A stretch of DNA of 64,000 bases from Sycobia sp. Sy_11 (taxonomy: Eukaryota > Arthropoda > Insecta > Hymenoptera > Epichrysomallidae): assembly GCA_018907035.1 (NCBI GenBank), contig JACCIC010000216.1, positions 496,001 through 560,000 on the forward strand, in the 5' to 3' direction. The notes beneath the pieces were generated by a model that made no database searches, was not told the origin of the DNA, and saw only the letters and a list, made by a program, of their open reading frames with translations. How positions within the stretch are numbered: position 1 is the stretch's first letter; each line of letters begins with the position of its first letter. This document shows, in pieces, positions 47,660 to 59,999 of the stretch. The position numbers were made by a program, and so were the translations under genes.

Positions 47660-48760
47660 AATATGTATAGGTTACTTCGACCTATAAATGTTAATATTAT
47701 TAACAAATAGGAAAAAACGGAGGGTAAAAGGGAAAAAGAGAGACAGAGAGAAAGAGAATAAAGAGGAAGATAATATAGAAAAATTATTAATATAATATAG
47801 TTATTTGTTCTTTTACCTGACAAAATTTAGTTAGTGTGAAAATTTTGCTCTTTTATTTTCTTGGCTATTGTTGGATATTTAGAAGTTATTATTGTCATTT
47901 GATCATAATAGTGAAATTTAGTTCATCTAAATAAATAGTGAAAAAAGACAGTTTATTATATACAAAAAGATTATTGCCGAGGAAAGGCAATCAAACCGGG
48001 TGGTTATATAGCATCAAGTAACTCGTTAATTTCGTCGTTGGGTTGTATTTTTTCAGCGTTGGTGTATTAAGGTTGGTGCATTTTTTTCTTTTTTTATATA
48101 TTTATTGTACTTTTAGTTTTCGGTACAATATTATATAATTTTACTTCTCTTTATTCATTTTTATCCCGATTAAAATTATTAGATATAACGAATTAATTTT
48201 AGTAGTGTGAGAGATAGAATCATAGACTAGGATAACAAGAGTGGCAAGCGCGCATTCAACTTTATTTGATAGTACACCTTGTTCTTCTTAAGGTGGCGCT
48301 CTTGTTACTCTGTCTCTCCGTGGAACTTATAAATTCACCTGTCTCACACCCTGTGTGAACGGATACGCGCGTTAGTTGATCGCGGGTGCGTATTAGGTAG
48401 GGTTAGAATAACAATTATTATAATTTTATTAAATTAAATAAAAATTTAAATTGTTTTATTGACTAATAAAATAGATTCACATTTGATTTTATTTTTCTTA
48501 TATATTAGAGAATATTATACACATTCTCCTCCCTGTACCTGATCATTAATCCGTCTTTCCCTGGATTACTGATAATTTATCCAAATATAATTATTATTTA
48601 TATAATTTCCAAGGTAAATAAAGGTAAATCTGAGGAATAAATAACAGCAAAGAACCAACGGTCCAAAAAGATTGTTTTGAACAATTTAATCCGTTCGGGG
48701 TTCTTCGCACCTCTGTTAACGGGTACATCTACCGGGTGTTTAACTATTAAGTACCCCGTT

Positions 48761-48763
<3 letters not shown>
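47657..48763 (-). repeat. Solo LTR (family F), second copy
   Basis: Reverse complement starts TGTAACGGGGTACTTA (48763) and ends CCTATACATATTACA (47657). Aligns with 32387-33796 without the MITE. The flanks are ATAT on both sides, consistent with a 4-bp duplication but not informative in a TA tract. No internal region. Confidence 0.85.

Positions 48764-48807
<44 letters not shown>
48764..48807. repeat. (TA)n microsatellite
   Basis: About 22 TA units beside the solo LTR. Confidence 0.95.
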
Positions 48808-48809
<2 letters not shown>

Positions 48810-49417
48810 TTTCATCCTGTGTATAAACTCGGCTATTATAAATGATCTCATGAATTTCTGAAGCTGCATTTCCGATAAACCTATTTATTTATTTTTTGTT
48901 TAGATTGTTTAGCTATATTTGTGTAAACAATACGTGCTGTTAGTTATATGAATACATATCAAATGCACTTACCTATTTGTTTGAAAGATCCATTGTTTTA
49001 AGACGTTATTGTGTTGTATAATTTATTTTTTGTTATTTTATTTCGAAAGATTTTAGAAAAATATTTTGTATTAATATTATTCTGGTATATGAATATTTGT
49101 TTGTTTTGCTATGAAAAAATTTACATGATAATTACATATATTATCTTGTAATTTTTATCTTAATATATTACTGAATTTACAAAAATCTTTTACATAATGT
49201 TTTTATAAAATAATATAAGATTTATAAGTTCTTAATTTCTTAATATGCTAAGAACATATATTATGATATTATGCTTCTATTTATAACAGTCACTAGGACA
49301 TCTGACTGTATCAGTAAATTGATTTTTAATTTTTATAGAATATTTATTGTGTTAATATATTTAGAACTTTTAGAATGTATTTTATATAAAGTTTTTATAA
49401 TGTACATGAGAAGATGT
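48808..49417 (+). repeat. Dispersed repeat E, copy 2
   Basis: Same order of blocks as 21950-23165, ending CATGAGAAGATGTA, where the next repeat begins abruptly at 49418. Confidence 0.65.
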
Positions 49418-50235
49418 AGTTCTGCATATTGCCGCAATGAATTTCTATAGTAGTCGCTGTGATCGATTCGGACTTCCTTCATAGGTACGCAGCACTCTTA
49501 ATTTTATGTGAACGGAGAATGGCGTGGGTGCCTGTTTGCGTGGACAAGTCGATGTGTACGTCTTATGACTCATCGCATTATCTATATGTACATAGTTATG
49601 GAATTTCCGGTAAAAGAATTTCTTTTTTGTCATCTTTTTTTCGAATTTGGAAAAAAATATAGCTTATGTCAGAGTAATTGGTTTGGTAGTTTTGTTGTTT
49701 AACCTGTATAAACAAAAATGATTTGTCTATATAAATTAGTATGATGATATGATGTCATATATATATATATATATATATATCATCATACTTCATAGCATAT
49801 CATATCATATCATATCATACTTCATACTAATTTATAAAGACAAAGCGTGTTTTTGTTTGTACACGATAACGGAAAAAACTACTGAACCGATTGTTCTGAA
49901 ATTTGACATATGGATTCTATATTATCGTGGGAAAGACATAGGCTATGTTTTTTATTGAAAATCATCTTAGTTTCATCAATAAATTAAGTTAATGGTTTTA
50001 AGAATCAGTTTCACCAGCGGCCACTAGGTGGCGTCTTGAATCACGAACATATACTCAAAGTAGTACGATTAAAATATTAATACCATGCGAGCTCAAACGA
50101 ATCTTCATATCCAATTTTAGGATTCGTATCGTAAAGAAGGTGCGACGTAAATCGGTATTACCCTTTTTGTTCTTCAGGTTAATCTGACACTATTCTCACA
50201 CCTAATAGATATCTTATTTTTGTAAATTTTATTTT

Positions 50236-50286
<51 letters not shown>

Positions 50287-50735
50287 TGTCTTTCTTTCCT
50301 CCTTCTCTTATAAAATGGTTCCGTTTGTCAAATCATACTGAATATAGTTTGTGACGACAAATTATATTTTTATTTTTATACATTATATTATTTTGAGAAT
50401 TGTGACAAGAGACTGTTTTTTTTAGTTTGAACAAAAGAATTGATGGCAAATTAGGGTTCTTTACTAACAACCTCGAAACTATGTATATATAAATAAAATA
50501 TATCATCACTTCTGCATAAAAAGGCAATCTCCATCGTCTGCTTAAAGAATATGCTATGCGCATACAACATTTTTCTTGAATTTCTGTTGGCATCACTACG
50601 AAAATATTCACAGTTTTTAATTGAAAAAACGGAAATATAATACATATATAATATAATACATATATAACCGTATATATAAATATATACGGTTTCTACTGAT
50701 AAATATTATATTGGCGTGTACGGGCGGTTGATTAC
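49418..50735 (+). repeat. Composite repeat, copy 2 (near-identical to 16311-17620)
   Basis: Includes a MITE family C half (49418-49502), the TE tail segment and repeat A (49825-50735). Microsatellites are shorter than in copy 1: (TA)n 49757-49780 and (CT)n 50238-50282. Confidence 0.8.
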
Positions 50736-50816
50736 GATATCCCGGTAGAAGTTAGACGACCGCGTGGGAGGCCTAAAAAGGCATAATTGAAAACTGTTTT
50801 TTTCTTATTTTTATGT

Positions 50817-51740
50817 TGTAAGATGATTGGCCTACTCGAAAATGGTATCCACGACATCAAGAGTCAAATAATGACGGTTGCTTTTGTCCAAGAGGTCGAT
50901 TTGCTGGGATTATTCATCATTTCGAATGTTTGTGATGGACAAGTTGGATCAACCCCGGACCAGGCATTCCCACCTGCTGCTCTACCGGTGGGAGATGTTC
51001 CCGTCCCAGTCATGTCTCCGGCTGCGGTGGAATCCCCACCGGTTGTTCTACTGGTGGGAGATGTTCCCGTTTCAGTGGAAGAAGAAGGGGCCGCAGCAAC
51101 GGAGGAGAGATGTAGTGACGTGGCTACCTTGGTGGACAAATTCCAAGGATTAATATTATCCACCAAGGAAGTATTTACTAAATCCAGAGCCCTGGAACGC
51201 CAAGTTTTCCAGGCCTGGGATGAGTTGCAAAATATCCCAGGACAGATATAAATTAGTCGTCCGACATAAAAAAGAAGAAATGGTTGCTCTGACTCAATTT
51301 CGGGAGGAGTATAACCACCGTATTCGCCGCGAGCAGGCGGAACAATTGACGCTGCAATACGTTCTTACGAACAAACCGAGGCCGCCGTTCGTAGGGCTAA
51401 TGAAGCCATAAAAGAAAAAGAATGGACGGCCCGGCTAATAAAGGAAAAGCTGGAGATGAAAAAGCTGCGAGTCCAGCAAGTTGTACAGGCGACTAGCTTA
51501 GAAGTACGGGTGGAGGCAAGCGACCATTTAAAAAAAGGCCGAAGGTAGATCGCAACCTGCACCTGCACCTACACCTGTACAAAAATCAAAAGGACAGCCG
51601 AGTAAGCCGGGGCAAGGTAAGTCCCGGTATTGTTATTTCTGTGGATATCCGGGTGTTTGAAATCCCAGATCATGCCCTGATGTTCGAAAACATGGGAATA
51701 CGAAACCCTATTATTATAATTCCAGGGACGGTAAACCTTA
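50817..51740 (+). pseudogene. LTR-retrotransposon gag remnant with zinc knuckle
   Basis: Open from 50787 to 51251 and then in shifted frames. The N-terminal half has a Pro/Val-rich duplicated segment (LPVGDVPVPV and LLVGDVPVSV). The middle is a charged helical region (RRANEAIKEKEWTARLIKEKL). Near 51626-51690 stands CYFCGYPGV, stop, NPRSCP, a CCHC knuckle whose His is lost. This order fits gag of a Gypsy-like element. No protease, RT or integrase follows; a polypurine tract and LTR come 200 bp later, so pol is deleted. Confidence 0.6.
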
Positions 51741-51941
51741 GAATATCGATACTCCCCGGAAGATTTTGTATTTAAAAATTATTTTATATATTTTTATATA
51801 AAACCAATAAATTTGTTTTAAAATTAATTTCATATCTCCAAACTCCTTACATCCATTCCCTCTACTTATAGGATGAGGACATCTAGCAGTTCCGGAATCC
51901 TACTAGTTAGTACAACAAAGTCCAGGAGGACTGGCAATTTC

Positions 51942-51952
51942 TGGAAGGGGGG
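51942..51952 (+). promoter_or_regulatory. Polypurine tract
   Basis: GGAAGGGGGG immediately before the LTR start, the position for plus-strand priming. Confidence 0.7.
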
Positions 51953-53360
51953 TGTAACGGGTACCAAGTATAGGTGCTCGTTTTGAACTAGAGAGTGACA
52001 GACGGCTGGTTATAGCCACTGTCGAATGCTAGTTGGAGGCAAGGGAGTGGGGGAAAAAGTCAGTTAGTTAATTTTTGAGAGTCAAAGCAAAAGGGAGTTG
52101 TCACTGTTCTTTACCATTTGAATTGTTACTTTGTTATTCCGAAATATTGAGTTATTTAAAGTTTTATTTTATTGATTTATTGCTGTTGCATCGTTGCCGT
52201 TGTTTTGGTTATTGTTTTTGTTGTTGTTGTTGGTTGGACATTTTCGTTATTGTTGCTCTTAGAATTGAGCAATTTTGACCAGCATCAATAAATATAAGCG
52301 GAGAGCTAATATCATCGACCGAAGATTAACGGGCCCGCAACGTGAGCTGTCGTTCAAATATATTAGAACATCATCAGGTATATGAAAATTTAATTCGAAC
52401 TATTGCGTTCTTGCGTGTACTTGCGTAGATAAATAATCGTGCGGGAATTATTTATCCTTAAAATAAATTCGTCAAACTACATTATATTTGATTTATTTTG
52501 ATACGCGCGAACGTGCATGATATGTGGATTTATATACGCTGATGACAAGAATATAGGTAGAATAACCGTTAATTAGCTTGTGTGTGTTTATAACAAATTC
52601 GAGCGGGAATTATACACATACACATGCACAGCCGCGAGTGTGATTAGCTTATACGTTTGTGAGTGCGACGGTGTATTCAGCCCGCGCGTATAAGTAGTCG
52701 AGAAAGATTCGCGCAACTATAATATAATAAGTTACAGTAGCGACTCCTAGCGCTTGAAGACTGTATTAGGTTAAAATAAAGCGCGCGAAATTTGAATTTC
52801 ATTAGAATTTAAATTGTATTTATTCTCGACTAAATCACACTCAATACACTAATAGGGTTGCGGGTGTACTTAGGTAATTAAATAATTATTTATAATATCA
52901 TTTTTAAGTTAATAAATATAGTTAAATTGTTATAATAAATTATCAATATTTTTCTTATTCAAACCAATAAATTCTGATATTGGCGATTCAGAACCCTGCC
53001 GCCTCCGCGGTGAATCACAGCAGTTGTTGAATTTAATGTTAATAGTTTTAATATTTTTTATTATTTAATAATAAACAATTACTGTGATTCTAACTGATAG
53101 CCGTGTGATTGAAATTTTTTATTTTATCCAATTTCCCTCAAGAATTGAAGAATATTTATAGGACAAGTGGAGGTAAAACAGAACATTCCTATTAATAATT
53201 AATTGTTTAAACAATTTAATAATTGTTTATTGCCAAGGTAAGTGAAGCCTTGGTAGTGGTAAATAATTAATGATAGGTAAGTTCTATAATTATTGTAACG
53301 GCCTACACAAATAAAAGAAGGTACCAGAACCGTACCTATACCTAATAGGGCCCCGTTACA
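51953..53360 (+). repeat. 3' LTR (family G)
   Basis: Starts TGTAACGGGTACCAAG and ends GGGCCCCGTTACA, TG...CA with an inverted TGTAACGGG. It shares the terminal style but not the body of family F. About 1.4 kb, preceded by a polypurine tract and gag remnant, so it is the 3' LTR of a deleted element. No 5' LTR seen in the window. Confidence 0.75.
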
Positions 53361-53411
53361 ATATATATACATATGTAAAAAAGGTAGCTATTCATACAAT
53401 TTCATTGTGGA

Positions 53412-53658
53412 TACGTTCCTGAAATGTCGGTAATGCAGACTATTGATTTTAGTTCTCTAACTTGCCGCAAAATTTTCCTCTAAGAGGCGCATCGATCGAT
53501 TCGGACTTCCGGCAATCGTACGGAGCACTCTTAAGTTAAGAGTGCTGGATATCTCTAATGGAAGTCCGAATCGATCGCATCGACTATTAGAGAAACTAAT
53601 TGCTGTGGTTTGCAGAACTAAACAGAATGTTCTGCACTACCGACTTTTCAGGGATGTA
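53412..53658. mobile_element. Palindromic MITE family C, complete copy
   Basis: Left end TACGTTCCTGAAATGTCGGT and right end (reverse complement) TACATCCCTGAAAAGTCGGT. Arms continue through CGATCGATTCGGACTTCC on both sides to the centre AGCACTCTTAA/GTTAAGAGTGCT near 53524-53547. Half copies are at 16272, 39545 and 49418. Confidence 0.8.
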
Positions 53659-53683
53659 TATAATTTTTAATAAGTGGAGCCCG

Positions 53684-53688
<5 letters not shown>

Positions 53689-53720
<32 letters not shown>

Positions 53721-53770
53721 TGTGTTAATATGTGTATGCGTGTGTGCGTGTGTGTGTGTGTGTGTGTGTA
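53689..53770. repeat. (TA)n and (GT)n microsatellites
   Basis: TA tract 53689-53714 and GT tract 53740-53770. Confidence 0.95.
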
Positions 53771-53902
53771 GTAATCGTTGGGATCGAGGTTGCACAGGTT
53801 TGGGTTTCCAAGCGACAATGAGTCATACAATACGCATGGACTTAATGAAATAAGTAACAAGATGTTTACGGTATCGTTTGTCACCTTGTATAGAAGCTTG
53901 GC

Positions 53903-53906
<4 letters not shown>

Positions 53907-53968
<62 letters not shown>
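53907..53968. repeat. (TA)n microsatellite at the foldback element's left end
   Basis: About 30 TA units directly outside the left inverted repeat. Confidence 0.95.
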
Positions 53969-53970
<2 letters not shown>

Positions 53971-55150
53971 TAGCTACTGATCTTACCCCAGCCTACGAAT
54001 TTACGATTTATGGAAAACAAAAAATATCAGTGCATAGACCTCTAATTGCACCCTCCAAATACGCTGTTTTATTAATTTCACCCATGTAGATAAAGAGAAA
54101 AAAAATAAAATGTAAAGTCGGGTATATATATATATCATACGACGTCGTTTTCCAAAGCATATACCTCGATAAGTATTCAATATTACGACATAAAAGTAGC
54201 ATAAAAAAATTTCACCCTTTCTAGATTAAATTGCACCTTCCTTAGAATTTGCTAAACAATTATATCTCAAGAAGTAATACATCTAACTATCTGCACCAGG
54301 GCTTAAAAGAAAGCCCATGGATTGTATTTAATTACACCCTTACTTATTTATAAATTTCAAACGTTTTCGCCTTAAGTTCGTTTAATTCATTAGCATATAA
54401 CCACTCAGCATGCGCATTAAGCGTATATTCGAAATGGAGATTCTGATTAGGAATAGCTTTTATTGTAAAGGAAATATTAATTAACTGCCTATATCTCACT
54501 AATTTTTGCACACTGCAAATTGCACCAGGAATTAAATGAAATAGAAACAATCCTACCTAATTGCACTCTCGCTAGATTTTAGATAATACACTTTTTGACG
54601 GCAACATATTTTATTCCGTTTCAAGCTTACTACAATGCTTATATGCGATTCGTAAAGGTTCAACACTATTGAGTAGCATCTAGCTGTCTGTTCTAAAATG
54701 TATATATAAGAATAAATTTCTTGTCGGTAGTTACGCATAAAGTTTCTATAAAGCAAAATTATGACAATTTTACCTTCCTTAAGGTTAGGATAAGTTGCAT
54801 ATTAACGATATTTTGGGAACTACTGCATGTAACAAATTACAATATGTTTTAAAAGAATGTCAATGATCTATACTAATTGCACCCTTAATCCTTTCGCAAT
54901 TTTAAATGTTTTCGCCTTAAAATCATTTGAATTCATTATTACGGCAAACAATAAGTGTAATCATTACGCATGCGCATGAAGCGTATATTTCGAATGGAGC
55001 TCCTGGTTATATATGAGCAAAAGGGTTGTATACAAGAATGATTTTTTAACTATTTATTATCTCAATAATTTTTGCACACTGAAAATTACACCAATGCTTA
55101 AATGCAATAAGGACGACAAACCTTCCGAATTGCACCCTCCCGCAGATTGC
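53971..55150. repeat. Left terminal inverted repeat with ATTGCACC-type motifs
   Basis: Begins near TACTGATCTTACCCCAGCC. The motif ATTGCACC or a close variant (ATTTCACC, ATTACACC, CTGCACC) occurs at about 54045, 54076, 54209, 54230, 54291, 54332, 54519, 54560, 54877, 55085 and 55130. A longer unit containing TTTTCGCCTTAA and GCGCAT...GCGTATAT is present twice (54362-54440 and 54908-55000). 54676-54870 has no partner in the right end. Confidence 0.8.
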
Positions 55151-56519
55151 AGATAATAAACACTTTGGAACAATATCTGTTATTTTTTCTTTTATAGCTT
55201 CGTTGTATCAATTGCATTTGAAAAAAAAGAAATAAAATTATATCAAAGTTTTTGTATCTAAAGATTTTCTATTAATATAATTAAATTCAAAATGTTTAAC
55301 ATATAATGTAGCAAAGCTTCAACTTCAAATAGATTTTCTTGAGTATTGTAGTATGAATGTTGAAAATGTTATATATTTATAAAAATTTGCGAAATCTAGT
55401 TAATACTTTTTGCTATACTCTTATATTTGATATTATTAGCCTTAGACAGGAAAAAATTCTATTTTACACAGATGTTACACCAGCTCCTTGCTATTTTTTA
55501 TCTCATATTTAAATGACTTTAATGTTAAAGATGGTTTATTGATTTATAATCCCCTCAAACATCAGAAAATAGGTAGAGACAAATAAATAAATGAATAAAA
55601 ATTAAATTTTGAATACTGATAGAATGTAATTGTATATATTAAAGAACATATAAAATATTAAAAAATATTATATATTATAACATATAATTACTAAAAATTC
55701 TCCCATGCATATTGAACTATTTAAATATAATTGTATGTATAGGTACTGATATATATTCAATAGAATATTGAGTGTATACTTTAAACTTTGCAAATAGCTG
55801 TACAACATATTTAAAATTTAATTAAGCTAATTTATTTTAAAAATTTAAAAATCGTTTTTATGTTATTTAAAAACTTCAATTTTCAAAAGAAGATTGCACC
55901 AAAACTATTCACTTAAAAATGCGGGGAAAACTGTCAACATAATTATAACTCAATTTTATAAAAATCATGTTAATAAAAAAAGGTGTTTGTCCCTTAATCA
56001 ATACTGCAGTTGAAATGAATTTGAAATTTGAAATAAGCGAATAAACTAAACTTTAGAAAATATGCAAAAGAGAAATGGTTTTATTTTATTTTAATTTGGT
56101 ATAATGAATTAAAAATGGGCCTTCTATTGCTTAAATTTTTAATAATGTCTTACAAAATTTTTATCAAATATTTGAATTTAGCGGGAAAAACGATATGTCT
56201 ATTCATTTGTTTTATGTGCGCTATGTTTATTCATTTGTTATATATAATCACAATGCGTTTTTCCCCGAATTCATCATGCCCTACCCTTCCCTACATTAAT
56301 AAAAAAAAGGATAATGCTTTAGATTAACGATAGTGAAAAAATCGCAAAGGAAAACACTTTTGATTTTAAAAATTGAAGCAGGAGTTAAAATTAGATATTG
56401 AATTTAAGTTAACATATTTTTATTTAACTTGTTAGTTTAACTTTTTTTATTATAGTTATTTTAGTTTACTTTAATAATATTAGTTTAATTTAATATCGTT
56501 TAATAAATTATAAAAAACA
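55151..56519. other. AT-rich 5' region of the foldback element
   Basis: No ORF recognised. One more AGATTGCACCAAAACT is at 55891. Presumably holds the promoter of the transposase gene (inference). Confidence 0.5.
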
Positions 56520-59500
56520 ATGGTTAGATGCAAACCAGCAGTCACTGCAGATAAAGTGTTGCAAGTTCTTTTAAATTATAATATTTATGATGAAAGTGGT
56601 AAATTAAAAAATAAAAATAATAATATATGGAAATCCATATCCCACGAATTACAGGACTTAATAAAGCCTCTAAATTTATATTTAAGTGTAAGTAAAGATA
56701 GAAATTCTTTATTATCAGATTTAGACAAAATAAAGAATTGAACTTTAATATTGAAGAAAGTAATCGTGATTTTTTAACAACTACAAGTAATAGTGGGGAA
56801 GCTGTACTAATAAAAGTACAAAATTAAAGAAGAAAAAACTTAAAAGTAATAAAATTACTTTTAGTGTAGAACTGGAGTGGAAAAAAATCAGTCCTATTGA
56901 TAAAATTTTTAAAAATGGAAAGTCAGGTAAAGTTTTGCAAAATGGGTGGACTGATTTATTAGTCAAGGAAATTTGGCGCAAGAAAAAATTACCATGCTGC
57001 TTTAATTTTAAAAGGCATCAAGTTGATGCTCCAGATGCTTTTATAAAAATTAATGGATATTGTAAAACATGCAAAGCAGTTTTATACACTAAGTGTCTGG
57101 CAAAACCTGATGTTGAAGATATGTTTGTCACATTTATTGTCACAACAAAAAATTTCAGGGGATATCCGCATTGCGAAAAACGGAGATTAGCTGGAATAGA
57201 AAGGAAAACTGTTAAAAAGGAACTAGCATACAAAAAACCAAAAAAATGGCGAAGAGACTTAGTCCAAAAAGAGATGGAGTATGGATCTTGTAAACCTCCA
57301 ATGCTATGTAGCTTATCATGTTTAGAGAAAGCAAGACACGAAGAGCAGTATGAAATGTTTGGCATTAAACCAGGTTTAGATCTTTTTTAATCTTTGCAGA
57401 AACTGAAATTGTCTGTCGAATATAATAAATATATTAGATGGATAGATTTTGATAAATTTTTCATTATGTATTGGTCATCAGAGCAAATTATGATCAATAA
57501 CGAAATAAAAAAAAAGCTAAATAATCCAGTGGCACTTGATGCTACTGGATCTCTTGTATATAAAATAAAAAGAGAGGATGGTGACAGTAGTCATATTTTT
57601 TGGACAGTTTTAGTGACACACTGTGATAAATTAATAATCCCATTAGGGCAAGTACTGTCAAACAAAAATTATACAAATTTTTTAATTTTTTGGCTAAATA
57701 ACTGGAGAATGTCAGGTGCAAGTGTGCCATCAATTATAGTCACTGACATGAGTAAAGCACTCCAAAACGCTGTATGTTTGGCCTTCAATAATATGAATTT
57801 AAGTAGTTACAATACTACATGCTTAACAATTTCCCAAAATAAAAATAATATTAATATGCAAGTCCAATTAAAAACAGACATAGCACATTTATTATACGCA
57901 GTTTCAAAATGGAATTGTTTTAAAAACAAAAAAAGAAAACTACGAGATTTATATATGAGATCTATTGGTTTTAGGTCCTCTATTGACAGTTTAGACAATT
58001 TTTAGATCTTCCTGAAATCTTTATTTATTGTCTGTAACAATGAATTTTTTGATAATTCAACACAAACTGCATTAAATTTTATTACAGAAAGAATAAGAAC
58101 ATTCCAATATGATTTTGATGTCTTTTTACATTTTTTTTTTTTTATGTTATTTAACGTCGCTCTTTTTATGCTTCCAAATATTGGTGCTAATCAGCGACGG
58201 AGGTCTACGATGTGTTTGTAAACAAAGCACATGTAAATTATTACAGCGGTGCTTGTGTCAATTGGCCGAGACCGGGATTTGAACTCGGATCACCGAGTTA
58301 CTAGTCCTTCGCTCTATCGATCGAGCCATCGTACGCCTCATCTTTTTACATAACAATGAAAATGAAGAAGAAAATTATTTATTACAAAATGGAATCTGAT
58401 CATAATAATGAAGATCAAAAACTAATGCATACTTTTATTAAAAATATGGAATTTCAAAATATTAAAATGGAAAATGATTCCTTGGATTTTAATATTCAAG
58501 ATAATGATTATTATTCAAAAGATTTCTCTGAAAGATTATTATCTTTAGGATTTTCCTTGTTGGACAAACGTTACGAATCAATATTTAAATAATAATCAAA
58601 ATAATTATATTTAATAAAAATAACAATTGAGTTATTTCTACTTCTGCATGAGTTGAGCAATATTTCAGTGATCTTAAGGCTGACTTAAATAGGTGTCATC
58701 GAGCTGATATTTTTTTCGTAAAACATTGTCACCAAATAGAAAGTGACATAAAATTAGCTTGAGCTGCACTATTAAATATGGAAAGGTGGAGAAATCATTT
58801 TAATACTGATGAAATTAATAATGAGACCATCAGTGATGATTCTGAAATTGTTATAGATGAACATAACTATTGTAAATCAGTAAATGATATTGAAAATTCA
58901 AGTAATAATAATAGCTCGCAGAACCATCAATTAAAAAATATTGGCAAGATTGGGAAAAGGCCTATGGAACATTTTAAAAGTCAGATCCTGCAAAGTATTA
59001 ACAATACTGAGCAAATTATAGAATAACAGAATAACATCGAAAAACCAAGAGACAAATATGTATCAGCAGAACCAGAAATAGATCTCATCTTAGAAAAACC
59101 ATTAAGCAAAAAAAAGGTAAAGCTGTAATACAAAATGGCAATATATTAAAGCCAAAAACCGTATATTCAAGAACAGTTGTTGTTAATGCATACCCATTTG
59201 ATTCTGTCACAGAAATATTAAGGCACTCATACAGTATTATAAAAAATTTTCAAGATTTTTTAAAGAATAATAGAAATAAAATAAACGAGTTAAAGAATTT
59301 ATGTTATTCAAGTACAATAATAAAATATGCTGTAGATGGTCCAAGCAATACATTTTATACAATTAGAGCTTATTTATTACAATTCTTGTATCCATCAAAT
59401 AGCAGCTACATCAATTGTACAGATAATATAAGTAATATGTTTTCTAAATTAATAGAACATTATTCTTCGGTCAAGACTGAAACTGTGTGTTCTATCTGTA

Positions 59501-59985
59501 AAATAAAAAATGAACAATTAAACTGTGTACTACCAATTCCAGACATAAATATTATTACAGAGTTTTCTTATTAAAATTTTACAGAAGAATTAAGCAAATA
59601 TTTAGAAAAAAAGAACGTTCTTTGTATAAATTGCAAAAATTACAGTGCAGAATTGGAAAAAACTTTATCTAATTATCTATGTATCGATGCAGATGATGGT
59701 TATTGTACAATAGATAATACAGCTGATATATCTTCGAACTCAAAAGAATTACCTACAATTGTTGTATTGAAGAACAATATTTTTGTGCTAATCGGAGTAG
59801 TTAGGTATTATCCCTCAGATAAAGCAGAAGGAATACGCCATTACTCAGCTTACTGCAGGAAATTGAATAATTTATGGGAAGAAAAAAATGACCTGCATAA
59901 AACTGCAGTAATGCATACTGATGCAAGTATAAGAAAATTAAAAATGAAAATTAGCCTTTTGCTATATATACAACCCAATACATAG
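56520..59985 (+). pseudogene. NOF/MULE-like transposase with USP-like C-terminal domain
   Basis: Transposase-like protein of the foldback element. From ATG 56520: N-terminal region with frameshifts near 56740 and 56820; an open block 56850-57390 with CCFNFKRHQVD, GYCKTCKAVLYTKC and KKWRRDLVQKEMEYG; one in-frame stop at 57388; then the core with LDATGSLVYKI (first Asp, about 57537), FWTVLVTHCDKLIIPLGQVL and SIIVTDMSKALQNAV (second Asp, about 57742). Another stop is at 58003 and a SINE at 58131. Then YFSDLKADL and HRADIFFVKH (58650 on). The last third has VNAYPFDSVTEI (59190), CSIC (59491) and CINC (59627) as a zinc-ribbon pair, and RHYSAYCR with LW (59838-59880), like the His box of ubiquitin-specific proteases. 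Length about 1000 residues fits NOF. Few lesions, so inactivation looks recent. Confidence 0.7.
58131..58340 (-). mobile_element. tRNA-derived SINE, copy 2, inside the transposase gene
   Basis: About 90% like copy 1 by eye and in the same orientation, with B-box-like GAGTTCAAATC. Target duplication TCTTTTTACA at 58121-58130 and 58341-58350. The coding frame reads FDVFLH up to the left duplicate, so the insertion hit the coding sequence. Confidence 0.92.
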
Positions 59986-59999
59986 TATGTAATATATGT

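Noticed and set aside
47287..47823. 178-residue minus-strand ORF with Tyr-Ile repeats
   Set aside because: Passes through a (TA)n tract and two different repeats.
50864..51166. Minus-strand Thr/Ser-rich ORF of 100 residues
   Set aside because: Antisense of the Pro/Val-rich gag segment; no independent support.
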